Positions 1-9,603 of a stretch of DNA of 64,000 bases are shown here, piece after piece. The notes under the pieces are model-generated. The model had not been told where the DNA came from. It worked only from the letters and a program-made list of their open reading frames with translations, and did not search any database. The stretch comes from Gammaproteobacteria bacterium (GTDB lineage Bacteria; Pseudomonadota; Gammaproteobacteria; Pseudomonadales; Azotimanducaceae): positions 62,001-126,000 of the forward strand of contig JAPOWH010000019.1 in NCBI GenBank assembly GCA_026707735.1. Direction: 5' to 3'. Each line of letters begins with the position of its first letter. Position 1 is the first letter of the stretch. The position numbers and the translations under genes were made by a program.

Positions 1-378
1 CAGTGCTTGAGCTCCACCGCTTCGTGAAGTCGAGGAAGTCTGAATCACTTCGAGCTCAAACATTGCGTGAGCCAACCAAGTTCCACAAATGCCGCCGGAA
101 ATCTGCGCAGCGATGTAGCCCAACGCCATCCAGGCGCCAATCTCGCGTCGCATCAAGAACACAACCGTAACTGCAGGATTGAAGTGTGCTCCCGACAGGG
201 GACCGATTACCACGATTAGAACAGCGAGGATCGCTCCAGTGGCCACCGTGTTTGCGAGCAACGCAATTGCAACATTTCCGTCGGCCAGATTCTCTCCCAT
301 GATTCCCGAACCAACTACACCTGCAAGGAGGAATAGCGTGCCCAGAAATTCTGCGGTCAATCGAATGGGTCGGGACAT
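1..378 (-). CDS. Aquaporin / MIP-family channel, 3' end cut by window edge
   Basis: This open frame starts at an ATG at 378 and runs off the left edge, giving 126 residues. The protein begins MSRPIRLTAEFLGTLF and then shows membrane-spanning stretches and the motif SGAHFNPAVT, which holds the first NPA box of the major intrinsic protein family. This channel family passes water, glycerol or other small neutral solutes across the inner membrane. The second NPA box lies outside the window, so substrate class cannot be judged. Bacterial relatives are sometimes found in arsenic-resistance loci, but nothing here supports that. It lies downstream of the secreted protease on the same strand, with an 80-bp gap. 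The family call is secure; the solute is unknown. Confidence 0.85.
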   Translation of the reverse strand, partial: MSRPIRLTAEFLGTLFLLAGVVGSGIMGENLADGNVAIALLANTVATGAILAVLIVVIGPLSGAHFNPAVTVVFLMRREIGAWMALGYIAAQISGGICGTWLAHAMFELEVIQTSSTSRSGGAQAL

Positions 379-458
379 GAGCAGGCTAATCCGTACAAAG
401 ACTCAAGACGTTAATGCTTTCACTCACATGTGAACACGGCATGTCACACGCTCGATTT

Positions 459-3116
459 CTACTGCGCTTCCTCAGTCTCGTCTTCTTGCGGATGCTGTCC
501 GACGAAGAACTTCAAGTGCCACGAAATCAGTTCGCCAGACTCACCCTCCCGAGCATCTACCACCTTGAGTAGCCACTTACCTTCAGGCCTTTCCCCGTAG
601 AACGCATTGGTGAGAAAGTGAAATTCGTCCGATTCGTCAATCGATCGCGCAAAGGCGTTGTTGAAGACGGGATTCACGACGCTCTCCGTGCCACTGGGCG
701 ACGTTATCTGAATAGCAAGATCGCTCATGCGCGGATGGTCGGCAACAAATCGAACTTGGACTCCTTCAATGTGTACCACCACTTCGCTTGCAGGATCGTC
801 AGGGTTGTCTGGGTCCACCTCTGCTTCGAGTTCTCCAGGTTCGATGCAATGTCGTTCCGTGGATTCGTCGCTGCAATACAGATATGCCAAAGGCAGGGCT
901 ACATCCAGCGATAGATTCAATCCTGCGCCACTGCCATCGGGAATTTCAATTCCGACGTTAGGTTCATCGGGATTGAAATTCGGCGGCGTGCTCCCGGTCC
1001 ACTCGGTCACCGCAAACAGGCCAAGACTGTCAGGCTCATGGGTCTGCGCCAAGGAGACTGCAGCGTCTACATCGACGCCTCCAAACCCGTACCAATTGTG
1101 GAAGTGATAGCCCGCCGCGTTGGTGGTCCAACCGTGCTGAAGGATAAAGGGAGACTGTCCAACGGCAACGCGAACTCGGTCGAGTTCAGGTTCGATTATC
1201 CGACCCGTCTTGGCGAAAATGTGCTTTACATCACGAAAAGTAAGCTCCGGCTCGATACCCAGTAGTATTGCCACTGCGCCGGACATTACCGCAGCTGCCG
1301 CTGAAGTTCCCGACAGCAGGCCTGTGTAGTCGCCGTCGGGATTGGCGGAAGCGTCCCGCGTAAGTGGCTCGCGGGCGCCAGCGAGAACACCATACCCACG
1401 ATCCAATCCAAATTGGTCTGTAGAGATCAACGCCGCAGCAAATGAACCATACTGTCCAGCGGGAGCGGATATCCAAAGATTGCTACCCACACTCGAATAG
1501 CTTGAGCGCTGGTCTTGAGCATTAAACGCTCCTACAACCAAAACAAAGGGCAAGTTATTGGAGTAGTCGGCGTTTGAGCTACTGCATCCAATTTCCAAGT
1601 GTATGTCATGGGACAATGCTCCACACGACTCGAAGCTGTTGCCCGCCGACTTAATGAACATCATGCCTTTGCCCGCTCGAGTCCATCTCGTGAACCAGCC
1701 GAACAGATCGTAGGTGGCAAAGTTGTAGTCGCTTCTCAAAATCGAACCGAAGCTCATGTTTACGACGTCCACCGTGTTTTCCGATGCATCGCTGCCGCCA
1801 AATGACGTAATCAAATTGATGGAGGAGAAGTCCTTGAGCAGGTTGAAAGCCCGCAACGTCGCTTTCGGAGCAACCCCACGGCCACCTAGACCATTGTCAG
1901 CGATTGCTCCGACCGCGCCTGCTATAGTCGTGCCGTGATCGCCGGTCGTCCCGGGATTAAAGGGATCGTCCGGCTGCGATCCGTACCAGTACGAATCAGA
2001 TTCCGAATTGGCAATGAAGTTAACTGAGCCCTCGAGATCGACATTGTCGATCAAGTCGGGGTGGCACGTTTCCAATCCGTCGTCCGCAATGGACACCACT
2101 ACATTCTCTCCTCCGTGGCCCAACGCCATGGTCTCGGTCATCCGCATGTCGGCTCCAGCAATGCCGGCAATCACAGCTAGAGATGACTGGCCTGTATTGC
2201 TCAAGTGCCATTGATGTTGGAGGAGTGGGTCGGTCTGTCCCTGAGCATCAAGACGACCCGGGTCCTCGCATGTCACAACAGGGAGGTTCAATGCGTCAAT
2301 GGCAAAGCCAAAAACCCCAATGTCGTTTGCATTGTTCAGTTCATTGCTGTCGTCGGCTGTAACGACATTCACGATCCCAACAAAGGTCGTATCGGCATCT
2401 AGATCCGCCAATTCAATTTCCCATATATACAAAAAGCTACTTGGATAGTCCTGAACCGGAGGCAGATATGTGTCGACCCGAAGCACTTCGCCGCCCGCAA
2501 CGAGGTTGCTCTGGTCGAACAGTCGAATCACAAGTGAAGCGGGATCTGATGTTTCTGACCCGAGGTTGAAGACCCGAACCGTTACGTCGACATACGAAGC
2601 GTCGCCAGTCGTTGTTATGTAAGGAAACAGGTCCGATCCCGATTCTGGCTCGCTCTCCTCTTCACTATCCTCGTAGCTGTCTTCGATCGTCAACGACACT
2701 CCTGTGCCGTCTTGTGTCAACTCTGGATTGGATTCGGTGTCGACGTTGATGTCGACGGTCTCCGCTCCTTCCTTGTCCCAATCGCGTATCGGCACCAACT
2801 CGGTCGTGCCCGATGACTCGCCAGCCTTGATGGTTATGGATCCAAGGTCGTAGTCGGCGCCCTGCGTTGCGCTACCCGAAGTATCCAGTTCTACCGCCAG
2901 ATTGCTGGATTGCGTCTGCGCTATAGTCGCTGTGATGGTCGCTGAAGCCCTGTCGTGTTCCTCAATGGATTCGCTATTGATTGAAAGCGACACAGATTGT
3001 GCCAACGCTATTCCCGCGACGCATACCAGGCACCAGCAGAATAGGTACCGATAGTGTTTGGATCTCACGCCTTGCTTCGCAACTCGGACTCTATCAGTCC
3101 ACAGACTCCTCAACAA
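459..3116 (-). CDS. Secreted subtilisin/kexin-like (S8) protease with Calx-beta and P domains
   Basis: This 885-residue protein has a hydrophobic signal segment near residues 22-40 ending in ALAQ. A Calx-beta-like domain follows (about 42-145), then an acidic linker and a CARDB-like beta domain (about 165-275). The peptidase domain spans about 300-690. Its likely catalytic triad is Asp345 in IADDG, His394 in GDHGT and Ser605 in SGTSA, with the oxyanion Asn493 in SAGNS. A proprotein-convertase P domain lies at about 775-875. The layout resembles exported kexin-like proteases of Gram-negative bacteria, so it probably cleaves proteins outside the cytoplasm. The first start overlaps the end of the upstream PQQ dehydrogenase by 23 bp, which suggests translational coupling. 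A GTG at 3068 just before the signal segment is an alternative start. The substrate is unknown. Confidence 0.88.
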   Translation of the reverse strand: MLRSLWTDRVRVAKQGVRSKHYRYLFCWCLVCVAGIALAQSVSLSINSESIEEHDRASATITATIAQTQSSNLAVELDTSGSATQGADYDLGSITIKAGESSGTTELVPIRDWDKEGAETVDINVDTESNPELTQDGTGVSLTIEDSYEDSEEESEPESGSDLFPYITTTGDASYVDVTVRVFNLGSETSDPASLVIRLFDQSNLVAGGEVLRVDTYLPPVQDYPSSFLYIWEIELADLDADTTFVGIVNVVTADDSNELNNANDIGVFGFAIDALNLPVVTCEDPGRLDAQGQTDPLLQHQWHLSNTGQSSLAVIAGIAGADMRMTETMALGHGGENVVVSIADDGLETCHPDLIDNVDLEGSVNFIANSESDSYWYGSQPDDPFNPGTTGDHGTTIAGAVGAIADNGLGGRGVAPKATLRAFNLLKDFSSINLITSFGGSDASENTVDVVNMSFGSILRSDYNFATYDLFGWFTRWTRAGKGMMFIKSAGNSFESCGALSHDIHLEIGCSSSNADYSNNLPFVLVVGAFNAQDQRSSYSSVGSNLWISAPAGQYGSFAAALISTDQFGLDRGYGVLAGAREPLTRDASANPDGDYTGLLSGTSAAAAVMSGAVAILLGIEPELTFRDVKHIFAKTGRIIEPELDRVRVAVGQSPFILQHGWTTNAAGYHFHNWYGFGGVDVDAAVSLAQTHEPDSLGLFAVTEWTGSTPPNFNPDEPNVGIEIPDGSGAGLNLSLDVALPLAYLYCSDESTERHCIEPGELEAEVDPDNPDDPASEVVVHIEGVQVRFVADHPRMSDLAIQITSPSGTESVVNPVFNNAFARSIDESDEFHFLTNAFYGERPEGKWLLKVVDAREGESGELISWHLKFFVGQHPQEDETEEAQ

Positions 3117-5340
3117 TAGGTTGGGTGCACGCGGTGCCGAAAAGTTCAGGATAAAGCTCTGGATAATTGGATTCGCAAAACGCGATTGCTTCCTTGGTCA
3201 CAGCGATCACGTACCTCTGTATGTCTTCGGAATCGGACTCTTTCAGCACATCTGAGAAGCCGGGCATGCCAAGACCGCTCATGATTCCTTTCATTACAAC
3301 CGTGTTCCACCGCGCATGCGTTGCAGAGGGCAGATATTTCAAGTCGGTGATTTGACTGCTGCTTGTTACTCCGGCTCCGTGGCATGTGCTGCAGTAGCGG
3401 CCATAGAGATAGCGTCCATTCTCGAGTTGATCGGGCGTGGCCTCCATGTCCGGCGGAACCGGAATGTTGAGGTAGGTTATTTCCGGTTCAGGCATTTCGG
3501 TCTTGCCGTCTAGCTTGAACACTAGAACGCGCCCTTCTTCAAGTACATTGCCCTTGTGTCTCGGGACTCCCGACGTCGTGGCGAAGGCGCCTCCCCAACC
3601 TGCCACGATGGCAACGTACTGCTCGCCATCAACTTCATAGGTCACTGGGGCGGCAATGATCCCGGTATGCGCCTCAGTTTCCCACAGCAGATCGCCGGTC
3701 GCCGACGAGTATGCTGCAAACATTCCGTCACTTCTGCCTTGAAAAACCAATCCCCCAGCCGTTGAAAGTAATCCTCCGTTCCAAGTGCCCGCATGGTCCA
3801 CTCGCCACGCTTCCTGTTGCGTGACAGGGTCCCAAGCAAGCAGATGTCCCCGCACAGAACGCAAGCCCTGCACTTGCTGCTCTATAGTGGGTGGAGGTGG
3901 AGGCTCGTCAGGACGCCCGCCAATTCCTAGGTTCCAACGGCCTGGCTCGTATTCAAACGAAGCGTCTTGACCGTAGGTAAAGCTCATGTCCATAGCGGGT
4001 ATGTAGACCAGTCCCGTCTGCGGACTGTACGTCATGGGGTGCCAATTGTGTCCGCCCAATGGTCCGGGAAATACGTTTTTCGGTTCGCTCACATACTCGC
4101 CTTCCTGAGAGAACACCGGTCTGCCTGTTTCCAGCTCCACATGAGAAGCCCAAGTCACTGTGACATAGGGCTCGGCGGAGATTAGCTGGCCGTCCGTGCG
4201 ATCCAGCACATAGAAGAAACCATTCTTGGGGGCTTGAACCAGCACCTTACGCTCCACCCCGTCGATTTCCATGTCGGCCAAAATGATGTGCTGGGTCGCG
4301 GTATAGTCCCAACTGTCTCCTGGCGTGGTCTGGTAGTGCCAGATCAACGAGCCTCGGTCGGGATTGATCGCCAGGATCGAAGAGAGGTACAAGTTGTCAC
4401 CTCCTCCTGGACTTCTGATGTGGCGATTCCAGGGAGATCCGTTGCCCACGCCCACATATAGGAGGTTCAATTCGGGGTCGTAGGCCATCGAATCCCACAC
4501 GGTGCCGCCGCCGCCAACCTCCCACCATTCGCCGCTCCAAGTCTCGGCCGCCACTTCCATCTCGCGAGATTCAAAAGGTTGCGAAGGATCTCCAGGCACC
4601 GTGTAGAAACGCCATTTCTGTTCGCCCGTGGCTTGGTCGTAGGCTGTTATGTAGCCTCGTACACCAAGTTCAGCGCCACCATTGCCAATGATCACCAAGT
4701 CCTTAACAATTCGTGGTGCGCCAGTGATCGTGTAAGGTCGTTCCGGATCGATGGTCAGCACTTCCCACTCTGGTTCGCCAGTAGCAGCGTTCAGTGCGAT
4801 CATGCGACCATCCAATGTACCAACGTACACGCGACCTTTCCACACGGCAACACCGCGATTGACTACGTCGCAACAGGCATATTGACCCCAGGCTTTGGGA
4901 ACTCTTGGATCGTAGTCCCAAAGGGTCTCGCCTGTCTTGGCATCGAACGCATGAACTGTGCTCCATGCTCCCGTTGTAAACATGTAGCCGTCGACGACGA
5001 TTGGGGTGGCTTCAAGTCCTCGCTTGGACCCTGTGTCTCTCCACCAAGCAAGCCCTAAACTTTCAACGTTTTCCTCACTGATGGAGTCAAGAGGCGAAAA
5101 TCGCTGTTCATCATAGGTACGACCGTGCGCCAACCAATTGTGCGGCTCAGAATTCGCATTGGTGATTCGTACTCCGTCCAGCGTTGAAGTTGCTGCTAGG
5201 ACTGTATCCTGCAAGGCACGAAGCTTTTCCTGTTCATTTTCCGCTCTGTCCGATGGCTCGCGCTGACAGCCGGTCAACACTAAAGCCAACGCTGCAATCC
5301 CTATGACTCCTCTACACCATCTTGACCCACACAAAAGCAT
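3094..5340 (-). CDS. PQQ-dependent dehydrogenase lipoprotein with C-terminal cytochrome c
   Basis: A quinohaemoprotein alcohol-dehydrogenase-type enzyme of 748 residues. The ATG at 5340 is chosen because a GAGAGGGG ribosome site precedes it and it puts a lipoprotein signal (LVLTGC, Cys25) at the N-terminus; the frame stays open to an ATG at 5433. The body is a beta-propeller with repeated AxDAxTGE-like blades. The adjacent cysteine pair (YACCDVV, about residues 156-157) matches the vicinal disulfide of PQQ dehydrogenases. The C-terminal domain carries a haem c site, CSTCH (about 650-654), and a GLGMPGF segment that probably gives the Met ligand. It should oxidise an alcohol or similar substrate in the periplasm and pass electrons through its haem to the respiratory chain. 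No PQQ biosynthesis genes are in the window. The substrate cannot be read from sequence. Confidence 0.9.
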   Translation of the reverse strand: MLLCGSRWCRGVIGIAALALVLTGCQREPSDRAENEQEKLRALQDTVLAATSTLDGVRITNANSEPHNWLAHGRTYDEQRFSPLDSISEENVESLGLAWWRDTGSKRGLEATPIVVDGYMFTTGAWSTVHAFDAKTGETLWDYDPRVPKAWGQYACCDVVNRGVAVWKGRVYVGTLDGRMIALNAATGEPEWEVLTIDPERPYTITGAPRIVKDLVIIGNGGAELGVRGYITAYDQATGEQKWRFYTVPGDPSQPFESREMEVAAETWSGEWWEVGGGGTVWDSMAYDPELNLLYVGVGNGSPWNRHIRSPGGGDNLYLSSILAINPDRGSLIWHYQTTPGDSWDYTATQHIILADMEIDGVERKVLVQAPKNGFFYVLDRTDGQLISAEPYVTVTWASHVELETGRPVFSQEGEYVSEPKNVFPGPLGGHNWHPMTYSPQTGLVYIPAMDMSFTYGQDASFEYEPGRWNLGIGGRPDEPPPPPTIEQQVQGLRSVRGHLLAWDPVTQQEAWRVDHAGTWNGGLLSTAGGLVFQGRSDGMFAAYSSATGDLLWETEAHTGIIAAPVTYEVDGEQYVAIVAGWGGAFATTSGVPRHKGNVLEEGRVLVFKLDGKTEMPEPEITYLNIPVPPDMEATPDQLENGRYLYGRYCSTCHGAGVTSSSQITDLKYLPSATHARWNTVVMKGIMSGLGMPGFSDVLKESDSEDIQRYVIAVTKEAIAFCESNYPELYPELFGTACTQPIVEESVD

Positions 5341-5518
5341 GTCTCGACACCCCTCTCTCTTCAACAGTGATTCCTCACGCGTGCTGTTCACCGCAGGAAT
5401 GTAGGCGCAATCGACACTGTTGACCGTATTCAAGCTTTACCATTATCCTAGCAATAGATTTGGCAGACAATGGCTACTAATGCGTACACCAACCACTAAA
5501 CCGATGCAGAGCCATTGA

Positions 5519-8176
5519 ATGACCGAACGCTCACATCAGACCGATGCGGATTGGGAAGCGGAACAGCTCGAATGGGTTGAGGCCCTCGACTCCGTAGTTG
5601 AAGAACACGGAGAAGAGGGAGTTAAATCCCTTCTGTCTCGGCTTCACCTTGAACTCTCCAAACGCGGAGTGCTACTGGACCAACGAGCACTCAACACTCC
5701 GTACATTAACACTATTCCACTTCACGCCGAACCTGCATACCCCGGGGACATCGAACTTGAAAACCGGATTGAAAACATCATCCGGTGGAATGCAGTGGCG
5801 ATGGTTTTGCAAGCCTACGACAGTGGCTCGGGAGTTGGCGGGCATATCGCGACCTACACTTCTGCGTCCACGATGATGGAAGTGGGGTTCAACCACTTTT
5901 TCCGAGCTGAGTCCGAAGATTACGGAGGAGACCAAGTTCACTTTCAAGCCCACGCCGCTCCGGGTGTCTATGCGCGTGCCTGGCTCGAAGGAAGAATGAC
6001 AACGCAAGTGCTGCAGAACTTCCGGCGCGAATTGGGCGAGGGAGGAGGCTTGCCGTCTTATCCTCATCCGCGCCGCATGCCGTACTTCTGGCAAATGCCG
6101 ACAGCCAGCATGGGCTTGTCCACGCCATGCGCAATCTACCAAGCCCGCTTCGCCAAGTACCTAGAGAGCCGCGGGCTGAAACCCAAAAACGGCGGCAAGA
6201 TTTGGCTCTTTGTCGGGGACGGGGAGTCTGACGAACCGGAAGTGCTGGGCACTATCAACATGGCGTCCCGAGAACACTTAGACAATCTCGTTGTTGTGAT
6301 CAACTGCAACTTGCAGAGGCTAGACGGCCCGGTGCGCGGCAACGGCAAGATCATTCAAGAGTTGGAGCGCACCTTTAGAGGCGCCGACTGGCACGTAGTG
6401 AAAGTGATATGGGGTGGTGGATGGGATCCAATTCTCCAGCGAGACACCGAAGGAATCCTGCAAGCCCGCATGGAGCAAGCGGTCGATGGCGACTACCAGA
6501 TGTACACCGTGTCTCCCGGCAACGTCGTGCGCGAACATTGGGTTGAAAACTCGCCTCAATTGATCGAGCTCATGAAGACGCTTTCGGACGAGGAGATACA
6601 GACCATCAAGCGTGGCGGACACGACCATCGCAAGCTATATGCTGCATACCAACACGCCTTGTCCGTAGAGGGCAAGCCCTGTGTGATCCTCGCTAAGACC
6701 GTCAAGGGCGACGGACTGGGTCTCACTGTTGCGGGAAGAAACACCGTGCACCAGAAGAAGCACCTGACTCCTGCCGAAAGGCACGATTTGGCGAAGCGCT
6801 TCGAAATTCCGCTGGACAGCGACGCTATTGAACGAGCTGATTTCTACAAGCCACCAGAAGACAGTCCCGAAATCGAATACCTGCAGGCATGTCGCGCACG
6901 TCTCGGCGGGCCCATTCCGCAACGTGAAGTGCGATGCGCGCCGCTGAATCCGCCAGAGCTAGATTTCTTCCAGGACATGATTGAGGGGACGGGAGACCGT
7001 TCGGTCTCGACGACGATGTCTGTCGTCCGCATGCTGCAGCGATTGCTTCGTCACAAGGAAATCGGCAAATACATCGTACCAATCGTTCCGGACGAGGCTC
7101 GTACTTTCGGCATGGATGGTTTGTTCCCGCAGGCGGGAATCTATTCGCCCGCAGGTCAGGTCTACCAGCCTGTGGATGCGGGAACCATCGCGCCCTATCG
7201 GGAAGCGGAAGACGGGCAGATTTTGCAGGAAGGGATTTGCGAAGCTGGTGCGATGGCATCGTTTCTTGCGGCGGGAACTGCGTACGCCAACCATGGTTTA
7301 CCCATGATTCCCTTCTACATCTTTTACTCCATCTTCGGTTTTCAACGCGTCGGTGACATGATTTGGGCATGCGGCGACATGATGTGCAAGGGATTTCTGC
7401 TGGGCGGCACATCGGGTCGCACTACACTTAACGGCGAGGGCGTGCAGCACCAAGATGGACATTCCCACGTTATGGCAGCCACAGTGCCGAATCTGGTCAG
7501 CTACGATCCTGCATTCGCGTATGAAATTGCTGCTATCGTGCGCGAAGGGATAGAAAGAATGTACCTACGACAGGAGGACATCTTCTACTACTTAACGTTA
7601 ACCAACCAAAACTACCCCATGCCGCAAATGCCGGATAACGCAATCGATGGGATAGCAAAAGGCATGTACGCATTCGAACATACGTCCAACGCGGAAGTTA
7701 ATCTGCTTGGGAGCGGCGCAATCATGATCGAAGTTCTGCGAGCAGCAAAATCTCTTCGTTCACTGGGAAAATCAGTCAGCGTATGGAGTGTCACTAGCTA
7801 CTCGGAGTTAAGTCGACAGGCTTTGTCGTGCGAACGAGAACAGCTTCTGACAGTGGGAGACTCTGGCGCAAGACCATATATCGAGGAACTGTTGGCCGAC
7901 GAACCAGGCGTGTTCGTTGCCGCCAGCGACTATCAAAAAGCGCTTCCGCTGCTGGTCACTCGCTGGATACCAGGCGAGTACGTCGTGTTGGGAACCGATG
8001 GATTTGGACTGTCGGAATCTCGAGAAGTACTACGCGACTACTTCGAGGTGTCGGCGGATTGGATTGTTTTTGCGGCACTCTCTGCGTTGGCTCAGACAAA
8101 CCGCGAAAAACGTGACGCGGCGATGGCCTTTGCCGCTGACGCTGGGCTCGATTTGCAGAAAGATCCTCCAACCTGA
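5519..8176 (+). CDS. aceE: Pyruvate dehydrogenase E1 component, homodimeric type
   Basis: An 885-residue protein close in length and sequence to AceE, the thiamine-diphosphate enzyme that decarboxylates pyruvate and passes the acetyl unit to E2. The N-terminus ENRIENIIRWNAVAMV is typical. The ThDP/Mg site is visible as GDGESDEPEVLG followed by the NLQRLDGPVRGN loop, and the pyrimidine and transketolase C-terminal domains complete the protein. It is divergent from the PQQ dehydrogenase across an 85-bp gap. The usual partners aceF (E2) and lpd (E3) do not follow; the next gene is a transporter, so the complex must be completed from elsewhere in the genome. No frameshift was seen. Confidence 0.97.
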   Translation: MTERSHQTDADWEAEQLEWVEALDSVVEEHGEEGVKSLLSRLHLELSKRGVLLDQRALNTPYINTIPLHAEPAYPGDIELENRIENIIRWNAVAMVLQAYDSGSGVGGHIATYTSASTMMEVGFNHFFRAESEDYGGDQVHFQAHAAPGVYARAWLEGRMTTQVLQNFRRELGEGGGLPSYPHPRRMPYFWQMPTASMGLSTPCAIYQARFAKYLESRGLKPKNGGKIWLFVGDGESDEPEVLGTINMASREHLDNLVVVINCNLQRLDGPVRGNGKIIQELERTFRGADWHVVKVIWGGGWDPILQRDTEGILQARMEQAVDGDYQMYTVSPGNVVREHWVENSPQLIELMKTLSDEEIQTIKRGGHDHRKLYAAYQHALSVEGKPCVILAKTVKGDGLGLTVAGRNTVHQKKHLTPAERHDLAKRFEIPLDSDAIERADFYKPPEDSPEIEYLQACRARLGGPIPQREVRCAPLNPPELDFFQDMIEGTGDRSVSTTMSVVRMLQRLLRHKEIGKYIVPIVPDEARTFGMDGLFPQAGIYSPAGQVYQPVDAGTIAPYREAEDGQILQEGICEAGAMASFLAAGTAYANHGLPMIPFYIFYSIFGFQRVGDMIWACGDMMCKGFLLGGTSGRTTLNGEGVQHQDGHSHVMAATVPNLVSYDPAFAYEIAAIVREGIERMYLRQEDIFYYLTLTNQNYPMPQMPDNAIDGIAKGMYAFEHTSNAEVNLLGSGAIMIEVLRAAKSLRSLGKSVSVWSVTSYSELSRQALSCEREQLLTVGDSGARPYIEELLADEPGVFVAASDYQKALPLLVTRWIPGEYVVLGTDGFGLSESREVLRDYFEVSADWIVFAALSALAQTNREKRDAAMAFAADAGLDLQKDPPT

Positions 8177-8258
8177 ACCCTTGAGTCCAATTTCCTGCGC
8201 ATGCAACTCCCCAATCTCCCTGCCGGTTTAGTCTTGGCAAGAGTGCATTAGCGATTCT

Positions 8259-9584
8259 GTGGCTCTACTTCGTCGCATATTCGGCACTCCAAAGCTAGCC
8301 CGCACCGAAAAGAGAAGCCTAAAGCGAGAGCAACTCAATGACCTAACGGTTCCTGTGGCATTGGCTATGCTGGAGGGCGGTTTTGTTGGCGTGATTGCCG
8401 ACAAGATCTACGAGGTGCCAGCTGGCGTTTTGGCCCTGCTGACGTCTGCTGCGTTCATCGGAAATCTATCAAGCTATTTCTGGACGCGCATTTCAAGCGC
8501 ACGCGCCAAAGTGCCCGTGATTGTGGGAATGCAGATCCTGACGTTGCTGTGTCTACTTCTCATCGTGGCTGCACCTTTGAACGCTTGGGGCACTGTAATG
8601 TTGATCGTAAGCGTGGTGTGTGCACGATGTTTGACTGCCGGCACCGTCACTCTGCGAAGTGTCGTGTGGAGCCTTAACTATCCACGGTCGATACGTGCGC
8701 GAACCACCGGAAGACTCCACGTATTCACTAGCGTCGTCATGGTAGCAACCACGTTGGTGGCTGGTCCGATCTTGGATGCCAATCCACTTTCGTTCCGATG
8801 GATGTACGTCGTTGGCATATTGATAGCACTGATTGGAACATGGTCGTACTCGCGTGTGCAAGTTGCCGGTGAACTACGGCATCGAGTCTTCGAACGTCAG
8901 CTCAAGTCTCAATCCAATCGCGAAGGGCAAAGAATAGGTTTCCTTCAAATTCTTAGGAACGATCGAAACTTCGCGCGCTACGAGCTCTACCAGTTTCTAA
9001 GCGGTGTCTCGAACATGATTTTGGAGGCTCCACTGGTCTACCTTGTTTCGCGACAGCTTCAGGCAAGCTATACCGTCAGCATAGCAGTCATAATGGCGAT
9101 TCCCTTCCTCGCTCGCACCGTCTCCGTGCCGCTATGGGCCCGCTACTTCGATGTCGTGCACGTAGCAAAATTCCGAACTCGTCTCAGCGGCGTGTGGGTT
9201 CTGTCACAGCTGATCCTGTGGGTCGGCGCAATCCTAGGATCTGTGGTCGTATTGGGATTGGCTCAAGCCATATCCGGCATTGGTCGTGGCGGCGGAACTA
9301 TTGCCTGGCAACTAGGACACAACGACTTTGCGCCGCGGGAAAAGCTGTCTGCCTATATGTCGGTACATGTGACTCTCACCGGGATTAGGGGTGTGTTGTC
9401 GGCGCTACTCGGAATCACCCTGTTCGTGGGATGGTCGAACATATCTTGGTTGCCGGACTTCCCTGGCATTGGCGGCCACCTCTTTCTCTTGGCGGCTGGC
9501 ATTGGCACTTGGTCCTGGATTGGATTCATCTTTCTGCATAGAGATCTGCGACCAAGCTATGCCAAGGAAAGCACCAGCAACTAG
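8259..9584 (+). CDS. Major facilitator superfamily transporter
   Basis: A 441-residue membrane protein with about a dozen hydrophobic segments in two bundles, joined by a basic central loop (around residues 205-230, rich in Arg, Lys and Gln). This is the layout of MFS carriers. The N-terminal 30 residues are basic and cytoplasmic. The start is a GTG at 8259; stop codons upstream and the lack of a nearby ATG leave little choice. It lies 82 bp after aceE on the same strand and could be co-transcribed, but nothing links its substrate to pyruvate metabolism. The residues do not reveal whether it imports or exports or what it carries. Confidence 0.75.
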   Translation: MALLRRIFGTPKLARTEKRSLKREQLNDLTVPVALAMLEGGFVGVIADKIYEVPAGVLALLTSAAFIGNLSSYFWTRISSARAKVPVIVGMQILTLLCLLLIVAAPLNAWGTVMLIVSVVCARCLTAGTVTLRSVVWSLNYPRSIRARTTGRLHVFTSVVMVATTLVAGPILDANPLSFRWMYVVGILIALIGTWSYSRVQVAGELRHRVFERQLKSQSNREGQRIGFLQILRNDRNFARYELYQFLSGVSNMILEAPLVYLVSRQLQASYTVSIAVIMAIPFLARTVSVPLWARYFDVVHVAKFRTRLSGVWVLSQLILWVGAILGSVVVLGLAQAISGIGRGGGTIAWQLGHNDFAPREKLSAYMSVHVTLTGIRGVLSALLGITLFVGWSNISWLPDFPGIGGHLFLLAAGIGTWSWIGFIFLHRDLRPSYAKESTSN

Positions 9585-9603
9585 CCGGCGTCTTCCAATT
9601 TAT

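Noticed and set aside
424..433. TCACATGTGA palindrome upstream of the aquaporin gene
   Set aside because: A 10-bp palindrome is expected by chance at this scale and nothing else supports a site.
4579..5058. 159-codon plus-strand frame inside the PQQ dehydrogenase gene
   Set aside because: It is antisense to a well-recognised enzyme and lacks any motif.
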